A DNA stretch of 64,000 nt. Source: Sphingomonas sp. PAMC26645. GTDB taxonomy: Bacteria; Pseudomonadota; Alphaproteobacteria; Sphingomonadales; Sphingomonadaceae. Location: the NCBI RefSeq assembly GCF_004795835.1, contig NZ_CP039249.1:4005001-4069000 (forward strand). The letters run 5' to 3'. Below, piece after piece: positions 54,507 through 63,935 of this stretch. The notes below the pieces were generated by a model, which was not told the origin of the DNA, made no database searches, and saw only the letters and a program-made list of their open reading frames with translations. Every line of letters starts with the position of its first letter. Within the stretch, counting starts at the first letter, position 1. Made by a program: the position numbers and the translations under genes.

Positions 54507-54535
54507 AACGGCATCGGAGCTCGGTCGATGCCGTT
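54507..54535 (+). terminator. Hairpin after the third TonB receptor
   Basis: Perfect 10-base arms AACGGCATCG and CGATGCCGTT with a 9-base loop, beginning four bases after the stop. No T-run. Confidence 0.55.
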
Positions 54536-54603
54536 AAGGTGGAATGCCGTCTCTTCCTACCGAAGGACGTATGATTATTCGCCTCTCTCGTCGCATCAGC
54601 TGC

Positions 54604-54670
54604 CGTGACCCAGACCCGGTCACTCACAGGCTCTTTCGGTTTCCCCAACTTCGACCGCTCGTTCATCTCG
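54604..54670 (+). repeat. CCCA/CGGAC intergenic repeat, copy 10
   Basis: CCCAGACCCGGTCACTCAC and CCCCAACTTCGACCGCTCGTTCATCTCG, between the convergent receptor and SMC-like genes. Confidence 0.65.
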
Positions 54671-54791
54671 CGGGAGGCAGTCTGACCGGCAAGATTTGGG
54701 ACTTTGCGGCCATTCCAGCGGCGGGCGCCGAAGGGCAGCTTCCGATGGAAGCGGACGTTTGCGATCTTGCCCAAGCGGCAAGGCCGGCACC

Positions 54792-57700
54792 TCATGAAGG
54801 CAGCTCGAAAAGAATTCCGACGACCTCCATCAGCATCGTCAATTTAGGTAACCCCTGTTCCCCGCCGAAACTTAGCAACTCGGCCTGCGTCGTCCCATCC
54901 GGGTTGAGGCTCTCGAGAACAATCATCTGGCCGTGCGGTCGAAACCGCTTGAGGTACCGGGCGCCGGCATCGTCGATGGCGATCACCAGCCGCCCCGCCA
55001 ATTGTCCAATCGCCGCGCTCGTCATCAGGATCGGATGGGTGATGATGTACTGGCCATCCAGAGCCACGGGTTCCGCACTGCGCCCCTCGACCTGAAACAG
55101 TTTGGCGTTCTGGAGCAGTGCGTGGATCGCCGTGAAATCGGCGAGCGGAAGGAACTCGACATTGTTCGCCTTGGGCGGCACCGGGAGCCGGTGTTTCGCG
55201 AAGAGCGTACCGACTATCTTCCGCATATGTATCTGCTCTTTTGGAGCGATCACGGGTTGAGCGAGCGATGTCGGATCGGTGGCTTGGCCCGTCAGAACGG
55301 CGATGTGCGGATGCACTTCGGCTTCGTTGTACCGACGCGCGAGCAGCTGGTCCTGAAACGAGGTGACGACCAGATTGCGCTCATGCACTTTTGCATAGTT
55401 GCTCACTATGATCACGTCGCCGATATCAGCCACCGGGTCGAGCGTTCCCGCGGCCAGCTGAAAGGCGGCGTGGTTGTACAGCGTAACCTGCTGAGCTTCC
55501 GGCAAGTCCGCCATCGTGATCAGGCCGTCACCCGCGCGCCCATCGGTCCTCGCCGCCGCGGCGATGCCGGTATAGAAAAGCGGCACGGCTTTGAGGTCAG
55601 CGGGATCAGTGGTCGGGAACTCCACCACATTGTCCATCCAGGCGAACAAGCGTGGCTCGCCCACATGGGCCTCGAATTCAGCAAAGATCTTGAAGCAGGT
55701 GTGAAGCCTTGATTCGACCCTCTCTTCCCAGAACTTCCTGACGTCGATCGCCTGCGCGACACCGATCGTGCCGTCGAAATGATGATGTGCCTCGTTGATA
55801 TGCTGCATCGCCTTACCGCCACCGCCGCCTGCGATATATTCGAGCAGCTTGCCAAAGGACGGGTTGGTGAATGGCGGCACGCTCGCAGTACGCCGCGCCT
55901 TCATCAGCGTGGCGAGATCGTCCAAGGTCTTGTTGACGATGTCCGGATCCTCGGCACGAAGCATGATCTTTAGCAGATCTTCCAGATAGATGCGGACCTT
56001 CTGGACATAGGCATGTCCCTTCTGGTCGTCGTTCGAGGCCTGTGCGTCGGCGAAAGCGCTGGCGAGAGAGTCCCCGAATATGATCGTCGCCACCTTGGAA
56101 GCGTTGCAGAGGCGCACCACCAGGCCCTGCTGGCCGGGCAGTTTTTCCGAGTTGACCAGCATCTGAAAAAACTGGCGCTCATGGGTGATCATGAGGAGCT
56201 GCGCGCCCGCGATGTCGATCGGATCTGCCTTGCCCAGCCTGGCGATCTCCTCGGCCCATTTGCGTTTGTTGCGCGGATCGAACGTGACCTGAGGATCGTC
56301 CAGCAGCATCAAAGGAAATGGATTGGCGCCAGCGTCGATGATGGCTTGCTCGCGCACAGCGAGCACGAAGGCCCAAAGGATCGCGCGCAACCAAGAGCTG
56401 TTGGCGACCACGGACGCGTCGACACGCACACCGGGATCAAAGCTGCCGGCGATGAGGACCCCTTTTTTCGCCAGGACTGCATCCTCGAACGACAGTCGCT
56501 CCTTGAAATGGATCCGCCCCAGGATTGCTTTCATCCGCTCGGAAAGCGCCGAGATCGATCCTGCAGTCTGCGCGGCGACGAGCAGACGTAGATCCTTCAG
56601 AGGCATCAGCGCCGTGGCTATCCCTTCCCGAATGCGTTGCTGCTCGTGGATCGGAAGCCACAGATCAGCTTCCTTCGCGGCCGTTCCCAGGTCCTTGGCG
56701 AGTTGATCGAGCGGGGCAGCGCGCTCCAAGGCCGCTTCCAGTCCCTGAATCCTGCCCTCGATAGAATCGGCCGGGTAGGTTCCTTCCTCGGCCGCGCTGC
56801 CCGCCATCTCGCGCCAGCCGGAGACGAACTGGGGCCGATGTGTCTGCCACCATTCAGCCAGCGCCATCACACGCTCTACCTTGGCGATATAGTCCAGCAG
56901 CCCGGATGCCACTGACGGCGAGGTCGAATCAGGCAACGTCATTGTGTGCACGAAGGCGGGCAGCTTCTGCGTTATGCCGTCGACCGCATCTGACGCGAAT
57001 GCCGCTACGCCGGTAAGGACAGTCGAGAATGGCGCCCCTTGGACGAACACCTGCTTGGCAGCCTCCGAAAAGGCATCACGCGGCTGCATCGCCGACAAGG
57101 TGTCGAAATGGGCGTCGACGGCCGGCGGCACGGAATCGCGGATCGACTTCTCGAGCTCGGTACAAACGTCGGCCAGTCTTCGCTCTGCGACCGACGCCGC
57201 CTGCTTCAAGGCGGCAAGCTCGTCGGCGAGCGCAACGCGCTTCTCGCCGGTCAGCTTTCCCTCGCACAAAGGGCAATCGGCGATCTCGTGAGTATGCGAC
57301 GCCGGTTCGTAGAAGCGGGACGCCAGCGCCTTCAACCGTAGCTTTTGATCTTTAGCCTGTCGCTTGTCCCAAAGCATCGCTTCGGCGACCCGGGCCTTTG
57401 CCTCGGTAAGCAGACTTGGCAGCGCCTGAAACTGCGTGTCTGCCGGAGCATTTGCGAGCGCCTTCCAGGCCGAGAAAACATCGATGCCTTTGGAACTGTC
57501 GCCCAAGATCGCGCGCGCTGAGTTGACCGCAGCTCTGATCTTGCCGCGATCGTCCGCGTTTGCCGTTTCGAGTGTCGATGCAATCTCCGAGGTCAGCACG
57601 GCGAGGTGTGCAGCCGCTTGGTCCGATGCTGTCTTCGCGACGTCGCGGAGCTCCTGGGCGTAGCCCGTGTCCTCGCGCTTGCCCGCGACCTTCAGGTTGA

Positions 57701-58664
57701 GGTCGATCGCGACCGCTGTTTGAGACGCGCGTTCAAGAGCGGCTTCGAGGCGCGCCGCGATGGTGTCGCCCCCCTTGTCCAGAGTATATTTGAGAAAGCG
57801 CTTGGACCGATGGGTGAAGTTGGCCGCGCCATCGGCGATGGCGGCGAGCTGATCGAGCCCGGTTAGGAGTTTGACCGCATCGTAGATCGACTGGCTGCGC
57901 TCGCCAAAGCCGATACGGGAAAGGCGAGCCGGCATTAGGAGTCCGACCTCCAGCAGCTGAGGCGCCATCAAGAGGTCGGCCGAAATGTCCACCTCGATCA
58001 CGGGCTGGATGCCCGGCGCGGCCAGCAGTCTGCGGTATGCATGGGCGGTGTTGCCGGCCGGATCGTGGAAGGTCAGTCGGACCCAGGTCTCGGCAGCGCC
58101 GGCCAACGCGATCGCGCTGGTCGGATAGGACACAATGGAGGGCCAGTTCCCGATCGCGGAGCCAGCATCATTCTCCACCGGAGTTCGGACTCCGGTCTCG
58201 AGATGCAGCCCATCTTGGTCGCGGCAACGATAACCGGTCATCGCCCAGATGATCGCGCTGGCCAGCGACGTCTTGCCCGATCCGTTCTGACCCTCGAGAC
58301 ACCAGTTTGCCCCGTCGAACGGTACGGAAAAGGAGGGACCCCCGACCTGATTCAATCCGCCGAAGCCGCTAGTTTCAATTCGGGCCAGGCGCCAAGGGCC
58401 GGCATTCGTTGCCGTCCCGCTCTGTTCCGTCTCGGTCGCAGGATCGAAGGTCTCAAGCTCCCAAGCCGCAATCAGATCGTCGAAGAGGCTTTCGTGCGCG
58501 TCGGCCACTTTGGATTGCTCGCAGGTGAGCAGGAAGTGAAATAGGCGCCTCCCGCCAGCGGAGGCGAGGTGCACTGATCCTGCCTTATGGTTGCCGAACT
58601 TCGGCCAAGTGACCGGCAGGCCAGATAGAAGCCGTTGTTTTGCCTCGTAGAATGAAAGCGCCAT
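54792..58664 (-). CDS. SMC/Rad50-like ATPase with C-terminal LexA/S24-like domain
   Basis: This 1290-residue protein was not matched to a named family. Walker A GQNGSGKT is at 125-132. Long helical stretches follow, with a lone CxxC (ADCPLCEGKL, near 463) where Rad50 has its zinc hook. Walker B PLMLLDDPQVTFD is near 785, with a switch histidine in LLMITHERQ. So residues 90-850 form an SMC-type ATPase. Near 1070-1160 the sequence reads LYNHAAFQLAAGTLDPVADIGDVIIVSN, LLARRYNE (split here) and a terminal MRKIVGTLF, following the LexA/S24 peptidase fold. The catalytic Ser and Lys positions hold Thr and Ala/Arg, so the domain is probably not proteolytic. It stands alone on its strand. DNA repair or anti-phage defence is inferred. 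Confidence 0.85.
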   Translation of the reverse strand: MALSFYEAKQRLLSGLPVTWPKFGNHKAGSVHLASAGGRRLFHFLLTCEQSKVADAHESLFDDLIAAWELETFDPATETEQSGTATNAGPWRLARIETSGFGGLNQVGGPSFSVPFDGANWCLEGQNGSGKTSLASAIIWAMTGYRCRDQDGLHLETGVRTPVENDAGSAIGNWPSIVSYPTSAIALAGAAETWVRLTFHDPAGNTAHAYRRLLAAPGIQPVIEVDISADLLMAPQLLEVGLLMPARLSRIGFGERSQSIYDAVKLLTGLDQLAAIADGAANFTHRSKRFLKYTLDKGGDTIAARLEAALERASQTAVAIDLNLKVAGKREDTGYAQELRDVAKTASDQAAAHLAVLTSEIASTLETANADDRGKIRAAVNSARAILGDSSKGIDVFSAWKALANAPADTQFQALPSLLTEAKARVAEAMLWDKRQAKDQKLRLKALASRFYEPASHTHEIADCPLCEGKLTGEKRVALADELAALKQAASVAERRLADVCTELEKSIRDSVPPAVDAHFDTLSAMQPRDAFSEAAKQVFVQGAPFSTVLTGVAAFASDAVDGITQKLPAFVHTMTLPDSTSPSVASGLLDYIAKVERVMALAEWWQTHRPQFVSGWREMAGSAAEEGTYPADSIEGRIQGLEAALERAAPLDQLAKDLGTAAKEADLWLPIHEQQRIREGIATALMPLKDLRLLVAAQTAGSISALSERMKAILGRIHFKERLSFEDAVLAKKGVLIAGSFDPGVRVDASVVANSSWLRAILWAFVLAVREQAIIDAGANPFPLMLLDDPQVTFDPRNKRKWAEEIARLGKADPIDIAGAQLLMITHERQFFQMLVNSEKLPGQQGLVVRLCNASKVATIIFGDSLASAFADAQASNDDQKGHAYVQKVRIYLEDLLKIMLRAEDPDIVNKTLDDLATLMKARRTASVPPFTNPSFGKLLEYIAGGGGGKAMQHINEAHHHFDGTIGVAQAIDVRKFWEERVESRLHTCFKIFAEFEAHVGEPRLFAWMDNVVEFPTTDPADLKAVPLFYTGIAAAARTDGRAGDGLITMADLPEAQQVTLYNHAAFQLAAGTLDPVADIGDVIIVSNYAKVHERNLVVTSFQDQLLARRYNEAEVHPHIAVLTGQATDPTSLAQPVIAPKEQIHMRKIVGTLFAKHRLPVPPKANNVEFLPLADFTAIHALLQNAKLFQVEGRSAEPVALDGQYIITHPILMTSAAIGQLAGRLVIAIDDAGARYLKRFRPHGQMIVLESLNPDGTTQAELLSFGGEQGLPKLTMLMEVVGILFELPS

Positions 58665-59090
58665 GTCCCCCCCGTGGAGGTAGGATAGCGCCGTAAGAGG
58701 TTGTCTATCCAGAGCAATAATAGCTTCAAATTGGATCGATCTCGCCAGCCGCTAAACTTTATCGATAACAGCATTCAGAATGATTCACCGACCACCGGAA
58801 CGACCGTATTTGGGGCGCATGCTTCCAGACGATTACACGCCGTTCAAGCGGCATGTTTTAGCAGAATCTGTCGTTGAAAGGGCGACCCGCGAACGACGCA
58901 TTTTGGGCGTGAACTGCCGCGGCCGAACTACCGATGAGAGACCCATATTCGGCCTTTCGTGAGGACTTCTGCCCCCCGACGTCAAATATTCCTTCATGTC
59001 TCGACGCGGCTTTCGCCATCGCCGCGAGGCGCGTAGGTCTGAACAAAGTCCAGCGGCCAACGCTGGTGTCGTAGGAGGCGGGACAGTCGA
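58665..59090. other. Intergenic, one repeat copy
   Basis: Divergent region between the SMC-like gene and the interrupted secreted-protein gene. Apart from the repeat at 58937-59002 nothing was recognised. The short plus frame at 58780-58962 ends inside the repeat and is not called. Confidence 0.4.
58937..59002 (+). repeat. CCCA/CGGAC intergenic repeat, copy 11
   Basis: CCCATATTCGGCCTTTCGTG and CCCCGACGTCAAATATTCCTTCATGTCTCG; the second unit is partly degraded. Confidence 0.55.
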
Positions 59091-59831
59091 ATGAAACTGA
59101 GGATCAGCCTCGCAGCACTCGCTATTGTTACCGCGGCTACGCCTGCATTCGCGCAGAGCCAAGCGCAGCAAGACCGGATCGACGAGGTCTCACGGTTCGT
59201 GGTCACGGCGCCGATTTGCCGCAAACTCGGAATGATGGTCGATCCCGCTTTGCCCGATAAAGTCGAGGGTGCGTTCGCAACTGAGACGTCGGCGTAGTTA
59301 CTCGCTCCGGCGGCGATCGAGCGGCTGAAGCTAGCTTCGATCCAGCGACAATCAAACGTCCTCAAGGTGGACCTCGAGACGGCGTCGGCTAACGCGAAGA
59401 CCGACGCCCAGCTTCGCCAAATCGGATCGATCCTGCGCAGCTATGGGCAAACCTGTCTTGTTGCTACTCGGGACCCCATCTTCTTGCAGGTCATCACCGC
59501 GCCGTCCGGTTTCGATCTTGATCGCGCTGCCACAGATACAGCCGACGGCATGTTGGAAGCTGGGGGGCTGGCAAGTTGGCAGACTCCGGCGATCCAGGCC
59601 CGGGGTGACATGATGATGGTGGCGGGCGCGTGCCGGAAGCGGATCGGCAAGGCGCGCTCGGACGCGTTGGTCGCGGAGTTTGGTAAATCCGATAGCCCGC
59701 GCACTCGGGATTATTATCTGAAGTCGTTCGACGATGCGTTAAACGACATTGAACTCAACTTTGATGTCGCGCAGTGTAATCGCCTCGTCACCCGCTATCG
59801 CGCCGCTATTGCAAGGGCAAGTGCAAGATAG
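59091..59831 (+). pseudogene. Secreted hypothetical protein interrupted by an in-frame TAG
   Basis: One frame runs from ATG 59091 to TAG 59829-59831 (246 codons) with a single internal stop TAG at 59295-59297. The first 68 residues contain a signal peptide MKLRISLAALAIVTAATPAFA and a start of the mature domain with Cys (APICRKLG). The second part continues in the same frame (LLAPAAIERLKLAS…ACRKRIG…AQCNRLVTRYRAA) with more cysteines. The unbroken frame on both sides argues for a recent nonsense mutation or a sequencing error. I do not recognise the family. Confidence 0.7.
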
Positions 59832-59848
59832 CTGCTTGTATTCGACGA

Positions 59849-59914
59849 CCGACCTAGTTGTGGACGTTGAGCCCGCCTTAGGCACTCCCCGACCCCGGAC
59901 GATCATTCATCTTA
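59849..59914 (+). repeat. CCCA/CGGAC intergenic repeat, copy 12
   Basis: CCTAGTTGTGGACGTTGAGC and CCCCGACCCCGGACGATCATTCATC, just after the interrupted gene. Confidence 0.6.
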
Positions 59915-59949
59915 CAGATACGAGAGCCGATCGCACAAAGTATGTAACG

Positions 59950-60183
59950 TTACCCGGTTATAGGTGGAGCAAGGCCGAGAGCTTGAAGCCGCGCGATGAC
60001 TTCATCTCGGTTGAGCGGGTTGGTTGCTGCACGAAGTACGAATGGGAAGCCGGCACCTAGGTCGATGTGCTCGTAGTCCTCCCATCTGCCGCGTCCATAC
60101 TGACGTCGGAGCTTGAAAACACGTTCGTCTATGCCGTCTCCATCGCTTTCACCGCCAATGAGGTACGCCTGTGCATCCGACAT
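59950..60183 (-). CDS. Small hypothetical protein
   Basis: The protein has 77 residues from ATG 60183, chosen because CGGAG lies seven bases upstream. Longer starts run into repeat copy 13. The sequence MSDAQAYLIGGESDGDG, then a basic and tyrosine-rich stretch RRQYGRGRWEDYEHIDLG, and a C-terminal helix NRDEVIARLQALGL suggest a small folded protein. No family recognised. Confidence 0.5.
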   Translation of the reverse strand: MSDAQAYLIGGESDGDGIDERVFKLRRQYGRGRWEDYEHIDLGAGFPFVLRAATNPLNRDEVIARLQALGLAPPITG

Positions 60184-60239
60184 GGAAACTCCGTTCGCTT
60201 TGCCCCGGCGTAAGATCATGCTTAAACGAGGCAGGTCAA

Positions 60240-60307
60240 GCGACGACCCACACTCGGCCATTTAGGTCGACCTCCGAGCTTCCCAAAAGCGGACGCTCGT
60301 TCATCTC
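60240..60307 (+). repeat. CCCA/CGGAC intergenic repeat, copy 13
   Basis: CCCACACTCGGCCATTTAG and CCCAAAAGCGGACGCTCGTTCATCTCG: the cleanest second unit in the window. Confidence 0.7.
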
Positions 60308-60451
60308 GACCTCGCATGGGCTGCTTCGCGCCCAAATTTGGCTGTTCACTTTCGCACGGCGCCCTCCCGAAACCTGACCCGCAGCTATATCGGTTATCTG
60401 CTGGCTGAGATCGCCGAGCTCGAGGGCGTCGCGCGCCAGAGTATCTGATGT

Positions 60452-63400
60452 CTAGGTGAACGGCTGGAGCAGCTTCGCGGGCGGCAGCGACCGCTGCGGA
60501 AAGCGCGCGCGAACCCGCCGCGCGACCTCGCCAAGCGCATCGTCGCGTTCGAGCGCCCCCTCGACCAGCCAGGCGGCGCTCTCGCGGTCAGCGCGCCTCT
60601 GACGGCGGTCGCCGGTCAATGCATGCTGCCTGGCATCCGCACCCTGAAGCGCCGCCGTCCAGCCGGCCTCGGCCCCGTCGGGATTGATCCCCGCCATGAT
60701 CCGCTCGAAGCCGACAGGGGCCATTTGCCGGGCGAGCCGCAGGAACAGCAGCGGCTTGTCGAAAAAGGGCTGGGTCTTGCGCCCAAGCTGTGCGCTCGCG
60801 GCCGCGACATGCGGTGCGATCATCGGCTCGAGCAGGTCGGGGTGGGGGTTGACGAGCTGGGCGACAACCGCCGCGCTCATCCGCCAGTGGAAATGGCCAT
60901 GGCTAGCGAGACCGACTGTCTTTCCGGCGATGACCTGACGCGCGGCGGTCTTAGGCGCCAGCATCGCCAGGCGCACCGACAACGGCTCCATCTCATCAAG
61001 ATGTGCGGCGATCATCGCCCGGATCGATGCCTTGGCCGACGCGGCATGGAAGGCAACCTGCAGGAATATTGCGACTTCATGGTACATCGCGCCCCAAGCA
61101 TCGCCGATCGTCCGGTCGATCCGCGCCCAGTCGATATGGGCGACGGTTGCCTCGAACTGGCGTTTGGAGACCTCGCCGATGAAGCCGAGCAGCCACGCCG
61201 CGGTCTGGAAGTCGCGGCGGTTGATCGCGGAGACCTGCGCGGCCAGCTCCTCCGGCGTCCAACACGCCGCCAGCTGTGCCGCCACGGCCCGCATCCGCGC
61301 GGTCGGCCCCTTCTTGCCGGCATAGATGCCGAGCGTGTCCGACATTCGCAGCGCGTGCCAAACCATGTCATGGAGCTCGTGAAAGCTGTGGAAGGGCCGG
61401 ACGCGCACCTCCTCGCCGATCGCGGGGAGCAACGCTTCGATGAGGTCGAGCCCGAATGCTTCGTCGTCCCAGGTGAACAGCTCGCAAAAGCTCCCGGCGG
61501 CGGAGAGATAATGGTCGCGCGGCCAGCTCCGCATCGTCGCGAGGCACGCGTCGCGGTCGATCGCCGCGAGATAGCGTGTCCGCCAGCTATCGGGACGATG
61601 GCGCATGCAGGACGAGACCATGCCTGCCGACTCGCAGGCCAACACCGCATCGCCCTGGCTGACCGCCGCCGCGACTCGCACCGGATCGGCCAGCGCGATG
61701 ACGCCCTGTGCCAGTGCCGCGTCCTTCATGCCAATCTGTCCGATCAGATGGCCGATACCATAGCCGGTGCCGGGCAGCGGCGCGCTGAACCAGTCTGCTG
61801 CGACCTGCGCATAGCCTTGCGAGATCGTCGCCGCCCAATCGTCGACATAGCTTTGCAGCTCGGACAAGAGCCAAGCGGCGCTGCGCCGCGCCTCCGGGCT
61901 CTCGGCACCCCAACAGCGCGCGATCAGCGCGGGCAGCCGCGATCGATCGACGAGGTGCGTCCAGCGCGTCGGGAAATTGCCCATCATGCGCAGCTCGGTG
62001 AGAAGCGCCGAGATGCCCGAGAGCGGATAGGTGCCTGCCGCAATGACGTGATCGACCATCGCGCCGATCGCGGCACGCCCTTCCTTGGTTTGTCCCTCCA
62101 GCACCCGCGCGATCAGGACGGTGGCCAGCCGCTGATGCGGGCAGCGGAGATCGTCCTCCGCCAGCAACAGGCGCCGCTCGATCAGCCAGGTCGTCGCCTG
62201 GAGCCGCTGCTGGGGGGCAATGCTGCCAGCATCGAACAATCCCGTCAGATCGTCTGGCTGGGCGCGGGCATCGCGTGTCGCCAGCTGGCGGATCGCGGCC
62301 GCGGCGAGAACCAGGTCCGCATCGGCGGCGCGCGCGTCCTCCGCCGATTGCTGTGCCCGACGCCAACCGCCGCCGAGGATGAAGCAGAATTGCCACGGCC
62401 GCTGCGCCGTCGCGGCGGCAGCCAGCCGGTCCTCGATCGCCTCGTCGCCGATGGCATCTCCGATCCGGTCGTCGATACGCTTGACGATGCGCGCCGTCGC
62501 CGGGAGATCGGCACGCAGCCCGGCGGCGATGACTGCCACGGCCTGTGCGGGATCGATGCGGATCGCGCCGGGGAGCGGTGCCTTGTCGTCCGCGATCGTG
62601 TGGGCGCTCAATAGCCACTGCGTCGCGCCGGCAGCTTCCTCGGCACGGCGCAGCAATTGTGGGTCCGTCAGATGGGCATCGTCGATGATGTGCAGGGTCG
62701 GCTGGTCGCCGGGTGCAAGCGCGAGGGCACCAACCGCGGAATCCTTGAGCCGCAGCACCCGCCAGCCCTTGTCATGGGCGCGCTTTGCCAACTGCAATGC
62801 GCACACCGACTTGCCGGCACCCGCCGTCGCTACCAGCCGCGCGCTGAACCCTGCTTCGAGTTCGCGCCACAGCCGGTCGACCTGGGGCAATTCGGGACAG
62901 GCGCTGACATCGGCAGCCCCGAGCGGCCGCCCGAGCAGCGCCGGGCCAAGATCGCGCGCCTGATCGAAGCGCTCATCGATCCACGCTTCCTGGGCTTGGT
63001 CCGGGGGCGCTGTTCCGAGCGCGCCGATCACCCGGTCGGGCAACGCCGCGAGCGCCGCCATCAATTGAGGCAGCTGGACGCCAAGCCCGGGATAGAATTG
63101 CTCGATAATTGCCGGGTGCTGGGCCAGCTGCGACACCAGACTGTTCCAGCCGAGCGCATTCACCGGGAATTTCCCGGCGGCGATGCGCTGCCGTGACACC
63201 GCCAGCGCATGCGCCTGGAGCTTGGCGTCGTCGGCAAAGGTCGTTGCAAAGGTCCAGCCCGACAGGGTCGGCACGAAGCCCTCCGCCTTGGCGAGCTCAG
63301 CATCGAATTCGCGCGTTGTCGCCTTCTTGCCGAAATTCCGATCCTTGCCCTTGCACTGGACGCCGAGCGTCTCACCGGGGCAGTCGGGCCGCGCACCGTG

Positions 63401-63547
63401 GATGTCGACGCCATGCTGCACCTGACCGCCTCGGCCATGGCGCTGCGCCAGCGGATCGTTCCAGATTGCCGCGAATAGCGCCCGGCACAGTTCCTCGAAC
63501 GTCTCCCAGAATGCTGGCGGATTGATCTGCTGCGCGAGGAATTCCAT
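60452..63547 (-). CDS. Nuclease-STAND NTPase, Avs-like antiviral candidate
   Basis: The protein has 1031 residues. The N-terminal 150 residues look like a Mrr/PD-(D/E)xK nuclease: FEELCRALF (E19), GVDIHG (D48) and GVQCKGK (Q64, K66). A P-loop NTPase follows, with Walker A ATAGAGKS at 240-247 and a Walker-B-like LHIIDDAHL near 290. The remaining 650 residues are helical, with no clear signature; in STAND proteins this part senses the ligand. Effector nuclease, NTPase and large sensor in one chain is the Avs layout, in which phage proteins trigger oligomerisation and DNA cutting. Which Avs type, if any, cannot be settled here. It is a single gene with no strong ribosome binding site before ATG 63547. 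Confidence 0.85.
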   Translation of the reverse strand: MEFLAQQINPPAFWETFEELCRALFAAIWNDPLAQRHGRGGQVQHGVDIHGARPDCPGETLGVQCKGKDRNFGKKATTREFDAELAKAEGFVPTLSGWTFATTFADDAKLQAHALAVSRQRIAAGKFPVNALGWNSLVSQLAQHPAIIEQFYPGLGVQLPQLMAALAALPDRVIGALGTAPPDQAQEAWIDERFDQARDLGPALLGRPLGAADVSACPELPQVDRLWRELEAGFSARLVATAGAGKSVCALQLAKRAHDKGWRVLRLKDSAVGALALAPGDQPTLHIIDDAHLTDPQLLRRAEEAAGATQWLLSAHTIADDKAPLPGAIRIDPAQAVAVIAAGLRADLPATARIVKRIDDRIGDAIGDEAIEDRLAAAATAQRPWQFCFILGGGWRRAQQSAEDARAADADLVLAAAAIRQLATRDARAQPDDLTGLFDAGSIAPQQRLQATTWLIERRLLLAEDDLRCPHQRLATVLIARVLEGQTKEGRAAIGAMVDHVIAAGTYPLSGISALLTELRMMGNFPTRWTHLVDRSRLPALIARCWGAESPEARRSAAWLLSELQSYVDDWAATISQGYAQVAADWFSAPLPGTGYGIGHLIGQIGMKDAALAQGVIALADPVRVAAAVSQGDAVLACESAGMVSSCMRHRPDSWRTRYLAAIDRDACLATMRSWPRDHYLSAAGSFCELFTWDDEAFGLDLIEALLPAIGEEVRVRPFHSFHELHDMVWHALRMSDTLGIYAGKKGPTARMRAVAAQLAACWTPEELAAQVSAINRRDFQTAAWLLGFIGEVSKRQFEATVAHIDWARIDRTIGDAWGAMYHEVAIFLQVAFHAASAKASIRAMIAAHLDEMEPLSVRLAMLAPKTAARQVIAGKTVGLASHGHFHWRMSAAVVAQLVNPHPDLLEPMIAPHVAAASAQLGRKTQPFFDKPLLFLRLARQMAPVGFERIMAGINPDGAEAGWTAALQGADARQHALTGDRRQRRADRESAAWLVEGALERDDALGEVARRVRARFPQRSLPPAKLLQPFT

Positions 63548-63935
63548 CGCGCCATCGTAGCGGATCGTCCTGCCGGAGTCAGTGCCGACCCGTGCGCTGG
63601 CAGGGAAGCGTATCGAGGGTGAACTTCTCGAACGAATACCTGGGTCGGCTGGTCATGCCGACTTCTGTCACGCGGCTGCGAGCGCGCCAAGACCGAGCGG
63701 TCCGATGGCAGTTCAACTAGTGACCGCTTAATCAGGTTGTCATGCCAGAAGCTGCTAGTCCGTTGACCGCCAATAGCTGCCTTCCTAGCGTTGGCGCGCC
63801 GAACGGCTGGAAGTGGGCCGCAAGCAGATAGGCAGATTTCTAGGATGAACCTCGAAAAACAACTTTTCCGAACCGTGACAAAAACTCGTCTGCGCGCCAC
63901 GATGCCTTCAATATCTCTGGGGAGGGATACGCAGG
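63548..63935. other. Divergent intergenic region, nothing recognised
   Basis: About 390 bases between the Avs-like gene and the gene at the right edge. No repeat copy of quality, hairpin or RNA gene was recognised; it must hold promoters for both. Confidence 0.35.

Noticed and set aside
52721..54514. 597-codon minus-strand frame opposite the third TonB receptor
   Set aside because: Shadow of the receptor gene.
60623..62614. 663-codon plus-strand open frame opposite the Avs-like gene
   Set aside because: Shadow frame of GC-rich DNA; very high Arg/His/Asp content and no ribosome binding site, while the minus frame carries nuclease and P-loop motifs.
63160..63900. 246-codon minus-strand frame upstream of the Avs-like gene
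   Set aside because: Arg/Ser-rich frame overlapping the nuclease domain in another frame; no start signal.
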